Shown: piece after piece, positions 42,414-50,178 of the stretch
How the letters are laid out: the number at the start of each line of letters is the position of its first letter
Position numbering within the stretch: position 1 is the stretch's first letter
NCBI GenBank assembly: GCA_038154685.1
Contig: JAYPYW010000018.1
Span: 1 to 50,178 of the forward strand
Length of the DNA stretch: 50,178 nucleotides
Direction of reading: 5' to 3'
Source: GCA-002722245 sp038154685
GTDB taxonomy: Bacteria; Bacteroidota; Bacteroidia; Flavobacteriales_C; GCA-002722245
Position numbers and translations under genes: made by a program
Notes under the pieces: generated by a model
What the model saw: only the letters and a program-made list of their open reading frames with translations
Told to the model about the DNA's origin: nothing
Database searches by the model: none

Positions 42414-42498
42414 CTCCCACAGATATAAATATTAAAAGGGAACCAATGGTTCCCTTTTAATATTCTTAGTAATACATAATCTGTGAGATCTGTGGGAG
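42414..42498. terminator. nested stem-loop: terminator within dispersed palindrome
   Basis: The inner perfect 17-bp stem (42428-42444 and 42448-42464, core AAAAGGGAACC) has an AAT loop. The outer arms CTCCCACAGAT (42414-42424) and ATCTGTGGGAG (42488-42498) are exact complements. It separates the convergent response regulator gene and polA. Confidence 0.85.
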
Positions 42499-42502
42499 AC
42501 AA

Positions 42503-45304
42503 TTAATGCGCCTCAAGCCACGTAGATCCATATGCCCCTTCAACTTCTAATGGAACTGTAGTTTTAACCGCGTTTTCCATCTGCTCCTTTGCTAGCTTCG
42601 CAATTACATCTTTCTCATCTGGAACAACGTCAAAAACCAATTCATCATGCACTTGTAAAATCAATTTTGATTTTAAGTTTTGAGCTTGCATCTCTTTATG
42701 GATATTGATCATTGCTACTTTAATAATATCAGCAGCTGACCCTTGTATTGGAGCGTTAATAGCATTTCGTTCTGCATATCCTCTAACAATAGCATTTTTA
42801 GAGTTTATGTCTTTTAAGAATCTCTTTCGCTTTAATATAGTTTGAACATATCCTTTTTCCTTTGCACCATCTACAGAAGCCTCCATAAATTGTTTAACTC
42901 CTGGATAAGTAGCGAAATATCCATCAATCAATTCTTTGGCTTCTTTTCTCTTAATATTCAATCGCTGACTTAGTCCAAACGCTGAAATTCCGTAAATAAT
43001 TCCAAAGTTTACCATCTTGGCTTTACTTCTCATTTCTCTGTCTACATCGTTCATATCCACACCAAATACCTTAGCGGCAGTTGCTGTATGAATGTCATAA
43101 CGGTTTTGGAAAGCTTCAACCATGTTGGTGTCTCCACTCATTTCTGCCATTAATCTCAATTCCACCTGAGAGTAATCTGCAGCATATAATTCATTCCCCT
43201 CACTTGGAACAAATGCATCTCTTACCTTTCTTCCTTTTTCCGTTTTTATAGGAATGTTCTGAAGGTTTGGATTCACTGAAGAAAGTCTTCCGGTGGCAGC
43301 TACGGCCTGACTGTAGGTTGTATGGATTTTACCAGTATTTTCATTAATCAATTCAGGTAACGCATCAACATAAGTTGACTTCAGCTTCTTCAATTGCCTA
43401 AACTCCAAAATATCATCAATAATTGGATGTTTACCCGCTAGTTTTTGAAGTGTTTCTTCAGAAGTTGAATACTGACCAGATTTGGTTTTCTTAGCCTTCT
43501 CATCAATTTTCATATTCTCAAAAAGCACAACTCCCAGTTGTTTTGGAGAAGAAACATTAAACTCCTCTCCTGCCTGTTCAATTACCGATTTTTCTAATTT
43601 GATAATCTCTTCATCTAACTCAATGGAATAATCCTTCAGTGTATCTGAATTTAACGCTACACCATTATTTTCCATCGTTGATAATACAGGAACTAGTGGC
43701 ATTTCTATCTCTTCAAAAAGAGTTCTTACTTCTTTTTGATCAAGCAACGGACTGAATTTCTCCATTAGCTGCCAGGTAATATCAGCATCTTCTGCTGCGT
43801 ACTTTACAACCTCTGCTTTATCAGCTTCGCGCATTGTTTTCTGATTCTTACCTTTTTTACCAATTAAAGTCTCAATAGAAACTGGTCGGTAATTCAAATA
43901 AGTTTCCGCCAAGAAATCCATGTTGTGTTTCATATCAGGCTGAAGTAAATAATGTGCTAACATTGTATCGAATAACTTACCTTTTACTTCAACTCCATAC
44001 TTCAACATCACATTGATATCATATTTTATATTCTGAGCAACTTTGCCAATCTTTTCATTGGCAAAAATTGGCTTAAACATATCCATTACTCTTTGCTCAT
44101 CACCTTCATTAATGTAAACATAGTAACCAGAATGAGCCTCCCAAGAAAAAGCTAATCCAACAATATCAGCCGTTAAAGCATCCAATCCCGTTGTCTCGGT
44201 ATCAAAGCAAAACGCCACAGTTTGCTCTAACATTTCAATTAATTTCTTAATCTCAATATCAGTTTCAACCAATTGATAGTTATGCTTAACATCTTCAATA
44301 GTTTTTATTTCACCTTCAGGTAAATGGTCATCCGTGTCAATAGCTTGGTCTGCAGAAGCAAATAAATCCAACTGACCAGATGCAGTAGTTGGTTGAACAG
44401 CAGGAGCAGTTTGGGCGGTATTAGAAATATCAGCTCCCAAAACTCTTTTAGCTAATGTTCTAAATTCCATTTCAGAAAACAGCTCCAATAAAGCTCCTTC
44501 ATTCCAGTTGTCGATAATCATTTTATCAAAATCAATTTCAACTGGTGCATCAATAACAATGGTTGCTAATTTTTTTGAAAGCAATCCTTGCTCTCCGAAA
44601 TTGATAACATTCTCCTTTTGCTTCCCTTTTAAAGCATCCGTATTCTCTAACAATCCTTCAAGCGAACCATAAGCCTTTACAAGCTTCTTAGAAGTCTTTT
44701 CTCCAATTCCTGGTATTCCAGGAATATTATCCGCCGAATCACCCCACATTCCTAATATATCGATAACCTGATCTGGAGTTTCTACTTCAAATTTTTCCTG
44801 AACTTCAGGAATTCCCCATACTTCGGCAGGCTTACCACTTCTACCAGGGCGATACATGAAAATATTATCAGAAACCAACTGCGCGAAATCTTTATCTGGC
44901 GTCATCATAAAAGTTTCGAAATCTTCTTTCTCAGCCATTTTTGCGATTGTTCCAATAATATCATCCGCTTCATAACCTTGCTTCTCGATAATAGGAATAT
45001 TAAAACCTTCGATTAACTTTTTTACATAAGGAATGGAAACCTTGATATCTTCAGGAGTTTCATTTCTGTGCGCCTTGTACTCAGGATACATATCGTTTCT
45101 AAAAGTTTTTCCTGGAGCATCAAAAACAACAGCAATATGTGAAGGTTTTTGTTTGTTTAAAACTTCTAATAGCGTGTTACAAAACCCTAGTGTTACAGAT
45201 GTATTTAGTCCTTTTGAATTGTATCGTTGATTATTACCGAATCCAAAATATGATCGGAAAATTATTGCGAAAGCGTCGATTAAGAACAACTTATTTTTTG
45301 CCAT
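42503..45304 (-). CDS. polA: DNA polymerase I
   Basis: A 933-residue three-domain repair and primer-removal polymerase. The 5'-3' nuclease (about 1-290) keeps KLFLIDAFAIIFRSYF, GYEADDIIGTIA, TPDKDFAQLV and the GIPGIGEKTSKKLV helix-hairpin-helix. A proline/glutamine-rich linker follows. The 3'-5' proofreading domain appears active, with FDTETTGLDAL near 370 and YAAEDADITWQL. The polymerase domain has YAADYSQVELRLMAEMSGD, the finger motif RSKAKMVNFGIIYGISAFG and motif C QVHDELVFDV. Length is typical for Bacteroidota PolA. It is monocistronic, with no clear -7 box directly upstream. Confidence 0.97.
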   Translation of the reverse strand: MAKNKLFLIDAFAIIFRSYFGFGNNQRYNSKGLNTSVTLGFCNTLLEVLNKQKPSHIAVVFDAPGKTFRNDMYPEYKAHRNETPEDIKVSIPYVKKLIEGFNIPIIEKQGYEADDIIGTIAKMAEKEDFETFMMTPDKDFAQLVSDNIFMYRPGRSGKPAEVWGIPEVQEKFEVETPDQVIDILGMWGDSADNIPGIPGIGEKTSKKLVKAYGSLEGLLENTDALKGKQKENVINFGEQGLLSKKLATIVIDAPVEIDFDKMIIDNWNEGALLELFSEMEFRTLAKRVLGADISNTAQTAPAVQPTTASGQLDLFASADQAIDTDDHLPEGEIKTIEDVKHNYQLVETDIEIKKLIEMLEQTVAFCFDTETTGLDALTADIVGLAFSWEAHSGYYVYINEGDEQRVMDMFKPIFANEKIGKVAQNIKYDINVMLKYGVEVKGKLFDTMLAHYLLQPDMKHNMDFLAETYLNYRPVSIETLIGKKGKNQKTMREADKAEVVKYAAEDADITWQLMEKFSPLLDQKEVRTLFEEIEMPLVPVLSTMENNGVALNSDTLKDYSIELDEEIIKLEKSVIEQAGEEFNVSSPKQLGVVLFENMKIDEKAKKTKSGQYSTSEETLQKLAGKHPIIDDILEFRQLKKLKSTYVDALPELINENTGKIHTTYSQAVAATGRLSSVNPNLQNIPIKTEKGRKVRDAFVPSEGNELYAADYSQVELRLMAEMSGDTNMVEAFQNRYDIHTATAAKVFGVDMNDVDREMRSKAKMVNFGIIYGISAFGLSQRLNIKRKEAKELIDGYFATYPGVKQFMEASVDGAKEKGYVQTILKRKRFLKDINSKNAIVRGYAERNAINAPIQGSAADIIKVAMINIHKEMQAQNLKSKLILQVHDELVFDVVPDEKDVIAKLAKEQMENAVKTTVPLEVEGAYGSTWLEAH

Positions 45305-45410
45305 TTTTCTGCGTATAAATAGTTTGAATAATGCTTATCCAAATTACTTAATTCGTACTAAAAAACGATTGGCAATTAGCCAGAAAAGGCTAACAATATT
45401 GAGAAGTTAT

Positions 45411-46976
45411 TTACATTTTCTTAAGAAAATCAACAACAAATTTAGCTCCTCCTATTTTAGAATCTTCAATCCAAGCATCTCCTCCCATCAGCATCGACAT
45501 CTTTTTTACGATAGTTAAGCCAATTCCGGTACTCTCCACTTCATCTCTTGCTTGTAATGTCTCAAAAACCCCAAAAACCTTGTCTTTATATTGATCTTCA
45601 ACTCCAGGTCCGTTATCCTCAACAATTAATATCACTTTACTTCCCGCTTCTTTAAATCTAATTTTAACAAGAGGGCTCTCTTTATCATTATACTTAATTG
45701 CGTTACTAATAAGATTTGACACAATTTGAAACATAAACAACTCCTTATTCCTGATATCTGGAAAATCAGGAGCTATATCAAACTGAACCTTTTCATTCAT
45801 TAGCCTCAATTGATCAGCTACTTCATGAACTATATCGTCTAAACTAAATTCGGTTGTAGGGGTTTCTTCCCTTCCAACTCGAGAATATTCTAAAACTCCT
45901 TCTATTAAGGAACTCATTCTGTTAGCTCTTTGTTCAATCAAGCTAAAATCTTCCTTCGATTCTTCGGTAAGAACATTACCATCCTCATCACCAATAAACG
46001 AAATGAGGTTTTTAATTGCTCTTAATGGCGCCTTTAAATCATGCGAAACAATATGTGCGAATTCATCAAGTTCATTGTTCTTCACCTCTAATCGAGCTGT
46101 TTTATCTTCTAATTCCCCATTTATTCGCTGTAACTCAATGATACGGCCAATTACCTCGGTTATTAGTTTTAAGAATTGAATATCGTTATTATCAAAACTA
46201 ACATTAGCAGAATCTCGGTCGAAAACCATTTCAACCGTACCCAGAAGTTTATTGTTAAAATTAATTGGGAAACCAAAATAATGTTTACCTCCCTTTAGTA
46301 CTTCTTCGTCTTCCAAGAAATCATGTACTTCAAGTGAATGGACCAATTCCATTCCAAAACCATAAACTTTTTGAGAAAGAGATTCGGGGTTAGTTATAAC
46401 CGTTCCCTTTAAATCTTCTTTATCTCCAACAATATCCGAAATAACTAACTTACCTCTATTTTCTTTAGTAACAAATGCAGTTTTAAACCTGAAGGTTTGC
46501 ATCGTTATTTTAAGCACATTTGTTATGGCTAATTTTGCATAAGGAATTGTATTTGTTAAGGTAGACTGCAAAAGGAATAATCGGTGAGATGATCTTTCTA
46601 AAGATTCATTTACACCACGAAGTAGCACGGAATATTGCTCGAAACGTTCTTTGTGTTTTAACTTCTCGGTAACATCAACACCCTTTACCAATGTTTTACC
46701 ATTGGACTCCATAAATTCCCATTCTACTCGAACAGCTCTTCGCTTTTCCGTTAATAATTGAGCAATAACTTTTTCTTTTGCTTCAAAAGCGGGGTTGAAA
46801 AATGGGAGATCTTTTGGTAAAATAATGTCCTGTATTAAACGACCAATTAATTGATCTTGATCATAACCAAGAGATTCTCTGAAGGTTTTATTCGTTTTTT
46901 GAATTAACCCATTTTCCAAAACAAATAGGTAATCGTTGGAAAAATCAAAAAATTCAATCAGGAATTTATCAGCCAT
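45411..46976 (-). CDS. soluble PAS-GAF sensor histidine kinase, orphan
   Basis: A 521-residue cytosolic kinase without membrane helices. A PAS domain occupies about 8-105 (DYLFVLENGLIQKTNKTF...), a GAF domain about 135-280 (ISDIVGD, GFPINFNNKLLGTVEMVF), and a short coiled coil joins it to the HisKA box with H312 in DEFAHIVSHDLKAPLRAI, the phytochrome-type H box. The ATPase domain has NLISNAIKYND, VEDNGPGVE and ESTGIGLTIVKKM. No regulator is adjacent. The GAF domain lacks a clear chromophore cysteine, so light sensing is not supported. It may be transcribed after the cyclase-like gene (45-bp gap). Confidence 0.87.
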   Translation of the reverse strand: MADKFLIEFFDFSNDYLFVLENGLIQKTNKTFRESLGYDQDQLIGRLIQDIILPKDLPFFNPAFEAKEKVIAQLLTEKRRAVRVEWEFMESNGKTLVKGVDVTEKLKHKERFEQYSVLLRGVNESLERSSHRLFLLQSTLTNTIPYAKLAITNVLKITMQTFRFKTAFVTKENRGKLVISDIVGDKEDLKGTVITNPESLSQKVYGFGMELVHSLEVHDFLEDEEVLKGGKHYFGFPINFNNKLLGTVEMVFDRDSANVSFDNNDIQFLKLITEVIGRIIELQRINGELEDKTARLEVKNNELDEFAHIVSHDLKAPLRAIKNLISFIGDEDGNVLTEESKEDFSLIEQRANRMSSLIEGVLEYSRVGREETPTTEFSLDDIVHEVADQLRLMNEKVQFDIAPDFPDIRNKELFMFQIVSNLISNAIKYNDKESPLVKIRFKEAGSKVILIVEDNGPGVEDQYKDKVFGVFETLQARDEVESTGIGLTIVKKMSMLMGGDAWIEDSKIGGAKFVVDFLKKM

Positions 46977-47021
46977 TGCAAAAGTTTGAGCCTGAATCTA
47001 CGCTTTATTAGCGGTAAGGTT

Positions 47022-48005
47022 TTACTTCTCTCGATAAATTGTTTGTAACACCACTTCAGTAACTGCTTTAAGTGTATTAGCGGAAATATTACTGATGTTA
47101 TCCTGGTGAGTATGCCATGAGTGAGCAAACCCGCCAGTTTGAGGGTTTCTATGGATAATATCAATACAAGGAATACCAGCTTGGTTTACGTAATAGTGGT
47201 CATCAGTAATCATTCCATCTTGAATTACTTTGAAATACCTCCCATGTCCCATATTTTTTGCTACACTCCAAACTTTATCTAAAACTGGACGAGCGTACTC
47301 AATTGAATAACCCTCGTACAAAAACACAGCATTTGGATCACCAACCATGTCAAGATTAATTCCAAAAGAAGGCACTAAACTATCTAGCTTAGTATCCTTT
47401 GCCCAAATTTGAGATCCATAACAAAACGTCTCTGTCGACTTACCGTAATCCTCAATATCAAATAAAACAACATCAACTCCAACGTTTGGATCTTGTTGAT
47501 TTAATAATCTCGCTATTTCCAAGATTACTGCAACCCCACTTCCGGCATCATTTGCACCGTCAATAGGTTCATCAGTCCTTTCAATATCTTGATCGGCCCA
47601 TGGACGAGTATCCCAGTGGGCTGATAATAAAATTCTTTTTTGCTTATCCAGTCTATACCTACCAATAACATTGCGGTAATTTAATTTATTACCATCAAAA
47701 GCTTCCTTAACCCCGGTTTGCTCAATTACTTGAAAATTGTAAGATTTTAACTTGGAAACCATCCAATTCCCGCATTGAATATGTGCTTTTGAATTAGGTG
47801 TTCTTGGACCAAAATCAACCTGTGTTTTAACAAACTGAAAAACAGAATCAGAGTTTACTGCTGGCATTTTCACTAATTCGAATTTAGGCTTAGTAGTAGC
47901 CGACTTTTTACTAGTCGCAGGTTCTTCAGAACAAGAAGAAAGAATTAAAGTTAGTACAACTATAAACTTTAAACCATAATGTTTAAACTTCCTTATCGCG
48001 TCCAT
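47022..48005 (-). CDS. M28-type glutaminyl-peptide cyclotransferase-like lipoprotein
   Basis: A 327-residue lipoprotein (C25 in LILSSCS) with a single M28 domain. Metal and acid residues fall as H130 and D132 (SAHWDTRP), D153 (GANDAGSG), E185-D186 (DIEDYG), D219 (NLDMVGD) and H298 (SWHTHQD). The DIEDYG plus CYGSQIWA and the tryptophan-rich loop WDTRPW match glutaminyl cyclases rather than classic aminopeptidases. Such enzymes turn N-terminal glutamine into pyroglutamate on exported proteins. Aminopeptidase activity remains possible. Its start lies within the last 13 bp of cysS, suggesting coupling. Confidence 0.85.
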   Translation of the reverse strand: MDAIRKFKHYGLKFIVVLTLILSSCSEEPATSKKSATTKPKFELVKMPAVNSDSVFQFVKTQVDFGPRTPNSKAHIQCGNWMVSKLKSYNFQVIEQTGVKEAFDGNKLNYRNVIGRYRLDKQKRILLSAHWDTRPWADQDIERTDEPIDGANDAGSGVAVILEIARLLNQQDPNVGVDVVLFDIEDYGKSTETFCYGSQIWAKDTKLDSLVPSFGINLDMVGDPNAVFLYEGYSIEYARPVLDKVWSVAKNMGHGRYFKVIQDGMITDDHYYVNQAGIPCIDIIHRNPQTGGFAHSWHTHQDNISNISANTLKAVTEVVLQTIYREK

Positions 48006-49462
48006 TCTGTACCGTCTTTAGAATCTTTAATTTGTACACCTAGCTTACCTAACTCGTCTCTAATTAAATCACTTGTCCCCCAATCTTTATTAGCTTTTGC
48101 GTTGATTCTAACGTCAACTGCTAGTTGAATTAAATCGTCCTCAATTCCTCCGAAACCATTATCAGAAGAGTCTGCTAACTCTATCCCCATTATGGTTACC
48201 ACATAATCGTTAAACAATTCTTTTAAACCTGAGAAATCTTCACTAGTTAATGTACCTCCTTCAGCTAACGCGCCATTTACTTTCTTAACTGCATCAAATA
48301 AATGTGCAACTAAAACAGGTGTATTAAAATCATCGTTCATTGCTGAAGAACAGTTATCCTTTATCTCGGAAACATTGATTGATGAACTATCAGCAACTTT
48401 AATTTTATCTAATGCTTCAATGGCATTTTTAAGTTTTGTTAAACCTTTTTCAGCTGCGCCTAAGGCTTCATTACTTAAATCCATAGTCGATCTATAATGA
48501 CATTGCATCATTGCAAATCTTACAACAGCTGGAGAATAAGCTTTATCTAAAAGTTCGGTAGAACCATCAAACATCTGTTGCGGCAAGAAATACTTTCCAG
48601 TACTCTTACTCATCTTTTCCCCGTTGAGGGTTAACATATTTGCATGCAGCCAATATTTAACAGAATCAGAACATCCTGAATGAGCTGTATTTTGAGCTAA
48701 TTCACATTCGTGATGAGGGAATTTTAAATCCATACCTCCACCATGAATATCAAACTTTTCTCCTAAGTATTTTGTACTCATAACCGAGCACTCTAAGTGC
48801 CATCCTGGAAAACCTTTTCCCCAAGGGGAATTCCATTGCATTATGTGTTTCGGCTCTGCTTTTTTCCAGATTACAAAATCTAACGGACAACGTTTCTCCG
48901 CTTGTCCAGCCAACTCTCTAGTATTATTTTGTAACTCATCAATCTTTCTACCTGAAATCTCTCCGTAGTTATGCTCATTCGCGTATTTCTCTACATCGAA
49001 ATAAACTGAACCATTAGATTCGTAACCATATCCTTTTTCAATGATCGTCTGAACGTATTCAATTTGCTCTAATAAGTGTCCAGTGGCAGTTGGTTCGATA
49101 CTAGGTTTAAGTGTATTAAATTGCTCTAAAACAGAATGAAACCCATTTGTATACCTCTGAACCACCTCCATTGGCTCAAGGTTCTCTAGTTTAGCTTTTT
49201 TCGAGATCTTATCTTCACCCTCATCAGCATCATTCTCTAAATGGCCCACATCTGTAATGTTCCTAACATACCTAACATTGTAACCTAGAAAGCTTAAATA
49301 CCTGTAAATAACATCAAATGAGATGAAAGTTCTACAATTACCAATATGCACATCACTGTAAACAGTTGGTCCACAAACATACATCCCAACATGAGGAGCG
49401 TTAATGGGTTCAAACTTTTCTTTTTCTCTTGAAGTGGTATTGTAAACTTTTAAATCAGACAT
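47993..49462 (-). CDS. cysS: cysteinyl-tRNA synthetase
   Basis: A 489-residue class I enzyme. It starts MSDLKVYNTTSREKEKF with the ATG at 49462; an ATG 39 bp earlier would add MKFAYFCQQISNK and lies in a hairpin-promoter region. The first zinc cysteine is C30 (YVCGPTVY), HIGN is at 39-42, the other zinc ligands lie in WHLECSVMS and FPHHECE, and KMSKS is intact (GEKMSKSTGKYF). The C-terminal DALR-like helical domain follows. The 3' end overlaps the lipoprotein cyclase gene. Confidence 0.96.
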   Translation of the reverse strand: MSDLKVYNTTSREKEKFEPINAPHVGMYVCGPTVYSDVHIGNCRTFISFDVIYRYLSFLGYNVRYVRNITDVGHLENDADEGEDKISKKAKLENLEPMEVVQRYTNGFHSVLEQFNTLKPSIEPTATGHLLEQIEYVQTIIEKGYGYESNGSVYFDVEKYANEHNYGEISGRKIDELQNNTRELAGQAEKRCPLDFVIWKKAEPKHIMQWNSPWGKGFPGWHLECSVMSTKYLGEKFDIHGGGMDLKFPHHECELAQNTAHSGCSDSVKYWLHANMLTLNGEKMSKSTGKYFLPQQMFDGSTELLDKAYSPAVVRFAMMQCHYRSTMDLSNEALGAAEKGLTKLKNAIEALDKIKVADSSSINVSEIKDNCSSAMNDDFNTPVLVAHLFDAVKKVNGALAEGGTLTSEDFSGLKELFNDYVVTIMGIELADSSDNGFGGIEDDLIQLAVDVRINAKANKDWGTSDLIRDELGKLGVQIKDSKDGTEWTR

Positions 49463-49481
49463 CTTATTAGATATTTGTTGG

Positions 49482-49489
49482 CAAAAATA
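49482..49489 (-). promoter_or_regulatory. -7 box of cysS formed from a terminator tail
   Basis: On the minus strand TATTTTTG is an exact -7 match 19 nt before the cysS ATG. It is at the same time the T-rich tail of the stem-loop at 49491-49512. Confidence 0.45.
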
Positions 49490-49490
49490 A

Positions 49491-49512
49491 GCAAACTTCA
49501 TTAGAAGTTTGC
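49491..49512 (-). terminator. stem-loop upstream of cysS
   Basis: GCAAACTTC and GAAGTTTGC form a perfect 9-bp stem with an ATTA loop, followed on the minus strand by TTATTTTTG. It is a second terminator after the bacilliredoxin gene. Confidence 0.6.
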
Positions 49513-49558
49513 TTAAGATTTAGGGTTTCAGCATTCAGTAATCAGAACTCATAAAGGC

Positions 49559-49584
49559 AAAAAAGCCAGAGATAACTCTGGCTT
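49559..49584 (-). terminator. bacilliredoxin gene terminator
   Basis: AAGCCAGAG pairs with CTCTGGCTT around an ATAA loop. On the minus strand it is followed by six T (49559-49564). It lies 37 bp past the stop codon. Confidence 0.85.
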
Positions 49585-49620
49585 AATATTCTGAGGTCTG
49601 AGAAACCTTAAATCTTAATT

Positions 49621-50028
49621 CTATAGATACTCGTCAAAAGCAGCTTTTAAATTATCTGCGATTAAAGTAGCTTGATTACCTTCAATATTATGACGTTCAA
49701 TCATATGAACTAATTTACCATCCTTAAATAAAGCCATTGAAGGCGAAGAAGGAGGATAAGGTAACATATATTTTCTAGCTTGTTCTACAGCCTCTTTATC
49801 AAACCCTGCGAATACAGTAGTTAATTTAGGTGCTTTATCATGCTGAGCAGCTAATTTCGCAGCTGGTCTTGCATTTCCCGCAGCACAACCACAAACTGAA
49901 TTAATCACAACTAAAACTCCACCTTCTGAACTTACTGCAGCATCAACTGCATCAGGAGTTGTTAAATCTTCAACCCCTGCATCTACAAGGTCTTGTTTCA
50001 TTGGTAAAACTATTTCTGCTGGATACAT
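49621..50028 (-). CDS. BrxA/BrxB family bacilliredoxin
   Basis: A 135-residue thioredoxin-fold protein of the YphP/YqiW family. The active site is C46-G47-C48 (VINSVCGCAAGNARPAA), the hallmark CGC of bacilliredoxins. VFAGFDKEAVEQARKYMLPYPPSSPSMALFKDG follows as in Bacillus YqiW. These proteins remove bacillithiol from oxidised cysteines in Bacillus, and homologues occur in Bacteroidota, some of which make bacillithiol. A one-mismatch promoter (TTG, 23 bp, TAACTTTA on the minus strand, 50051-50084) lies upstream. Confidence 0.92.
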   Translation of the reverse strand: MYPAEIVLPMKQDLVDAGVEDLTTPDAVDAAVSSEGGVLVVINSVCGCAAGNARPAAKLAAQHDKAPKLTTVFAGFDKEAVEQARKYMLPYPPSSPSMALFKDGKLVHMIERHNIEGNQATLIADNLKAAFDEYL

Positions 50029-50116
50029 ACTTATCTCTTTTAATTTTTTATAAAGTTAGTCAATTGATTTATTTGAGTGGGCAATCCGGATTACTTTTTC
50101 TTATATGATTATAAGG

Positions 50117-50178
50117 AGCCAGTAGCCAGTAGCCAGTAGCCAGTAGCCAGTAGCCAGTAGCCAGTAGCCAGTAGCCAG
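50117..50178. repeat. heptanucleotide tandem array (AGCCAGT)n
   Basis: Almost nine perfect copies of AGCCAGT run off the right edge of the window. No spacers separate the copies, so this is a microsatellite-like array and not CRISPR. It is upstream of the bacilliredoxin gene. Confidence 0.95.

Noticed and set aside
45411..46976. Bacteriophytochrome photoreceptor
   Set aside because: PAS-GAF order and H box are similar, but there is no PHY domain and no evident chromophore-binding cysteine.
50117..50178. Possible CRISPR array
   Set aside because: The 7-bp units are perfectly contiguous, with no spacers and no cas genes nearby.

Overview
This 50 kb window is AT-rich chromosomal DNA from a member of the Bacteroidota, most likely a Flavobacteriia-type lineage. 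The evidence is the gene families (DUF5686 protein, PorT-like beta-barrel, His-Gln-Leu-Gly-Thr-Pro type kinase, Bacteroidota-style lipoproteins), the near absence of Shine-Dalgarno sequences, and many matches to the phylum's promoter consensus TTG-N17-23-TAnnTTTG. I see no rRNA, tRNA, CRISPR array, prophage, transposase or toxin-antitoxin locus. Most genes are core housekeeping genes.

Layout. 0.1-4 kb: a TrkA/KtrA-type regulator, a Cys/Met PLP enzyme and metG, all on the minus strand. 4-6.5 kb: an interrupted small lipoprotein, rlmN and a polyprenyl diphosphate synthase. 6.5-10.3 kb: a phosphate locus, with phoB-phoR divergent from a Na/Pi cotransporter and an array of Pho-box-like direct repeats between them. 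10.3-11.7 kb: a lipoprotein and a LuxE-like gene split by a 10-N assembly gap. 11.8-17.6 kb: the rod-shape cluster mreB-mreC-mreD-mrdA-rodA. 17.7-25 kb: purH, frr, pyrH, tsf, rpsB, rpsI, rplM, then purD on the other strand.

25.2-32.7 kb: an orphan histidine kinase with an AsmA-like protein, rpoN, a PAP2-like membrane protein, an outer-membrane barrel and a ferritin with a palindromic operator candidate. 32.7-38.7 kb: rsmI, a DUF5686 protein, two small proteins of unknown function, a lipoprotein cyclophilin and pheS. 38.8-50 kb: an M28 peptidase, an RprXY-like two-component pair, polA, a PAS-GAF histidine kinase, a glutaminyl-cyclase-like lipoprotein, cysS, a bacilliredoxin, and a heptanucleotide tandem repeat that runs off the window edge.

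I did not find a convincing new multi-gene system. The most interesting signals are regulatory or structural. They are: exact TAnnTTTG boxes placed 4 nt before start codons at four genes (candidate leaderless mRNAs); the Pho-box array; a nine-G run at the domain boundary of phoB; terminators nested inside a dispersed palindrome family; the ferritin operator; and a small lipoprotein gene broken by a single TGA. The gap in the LuxE-like gene looks like a scaffolding artefact rather than a real disruption.
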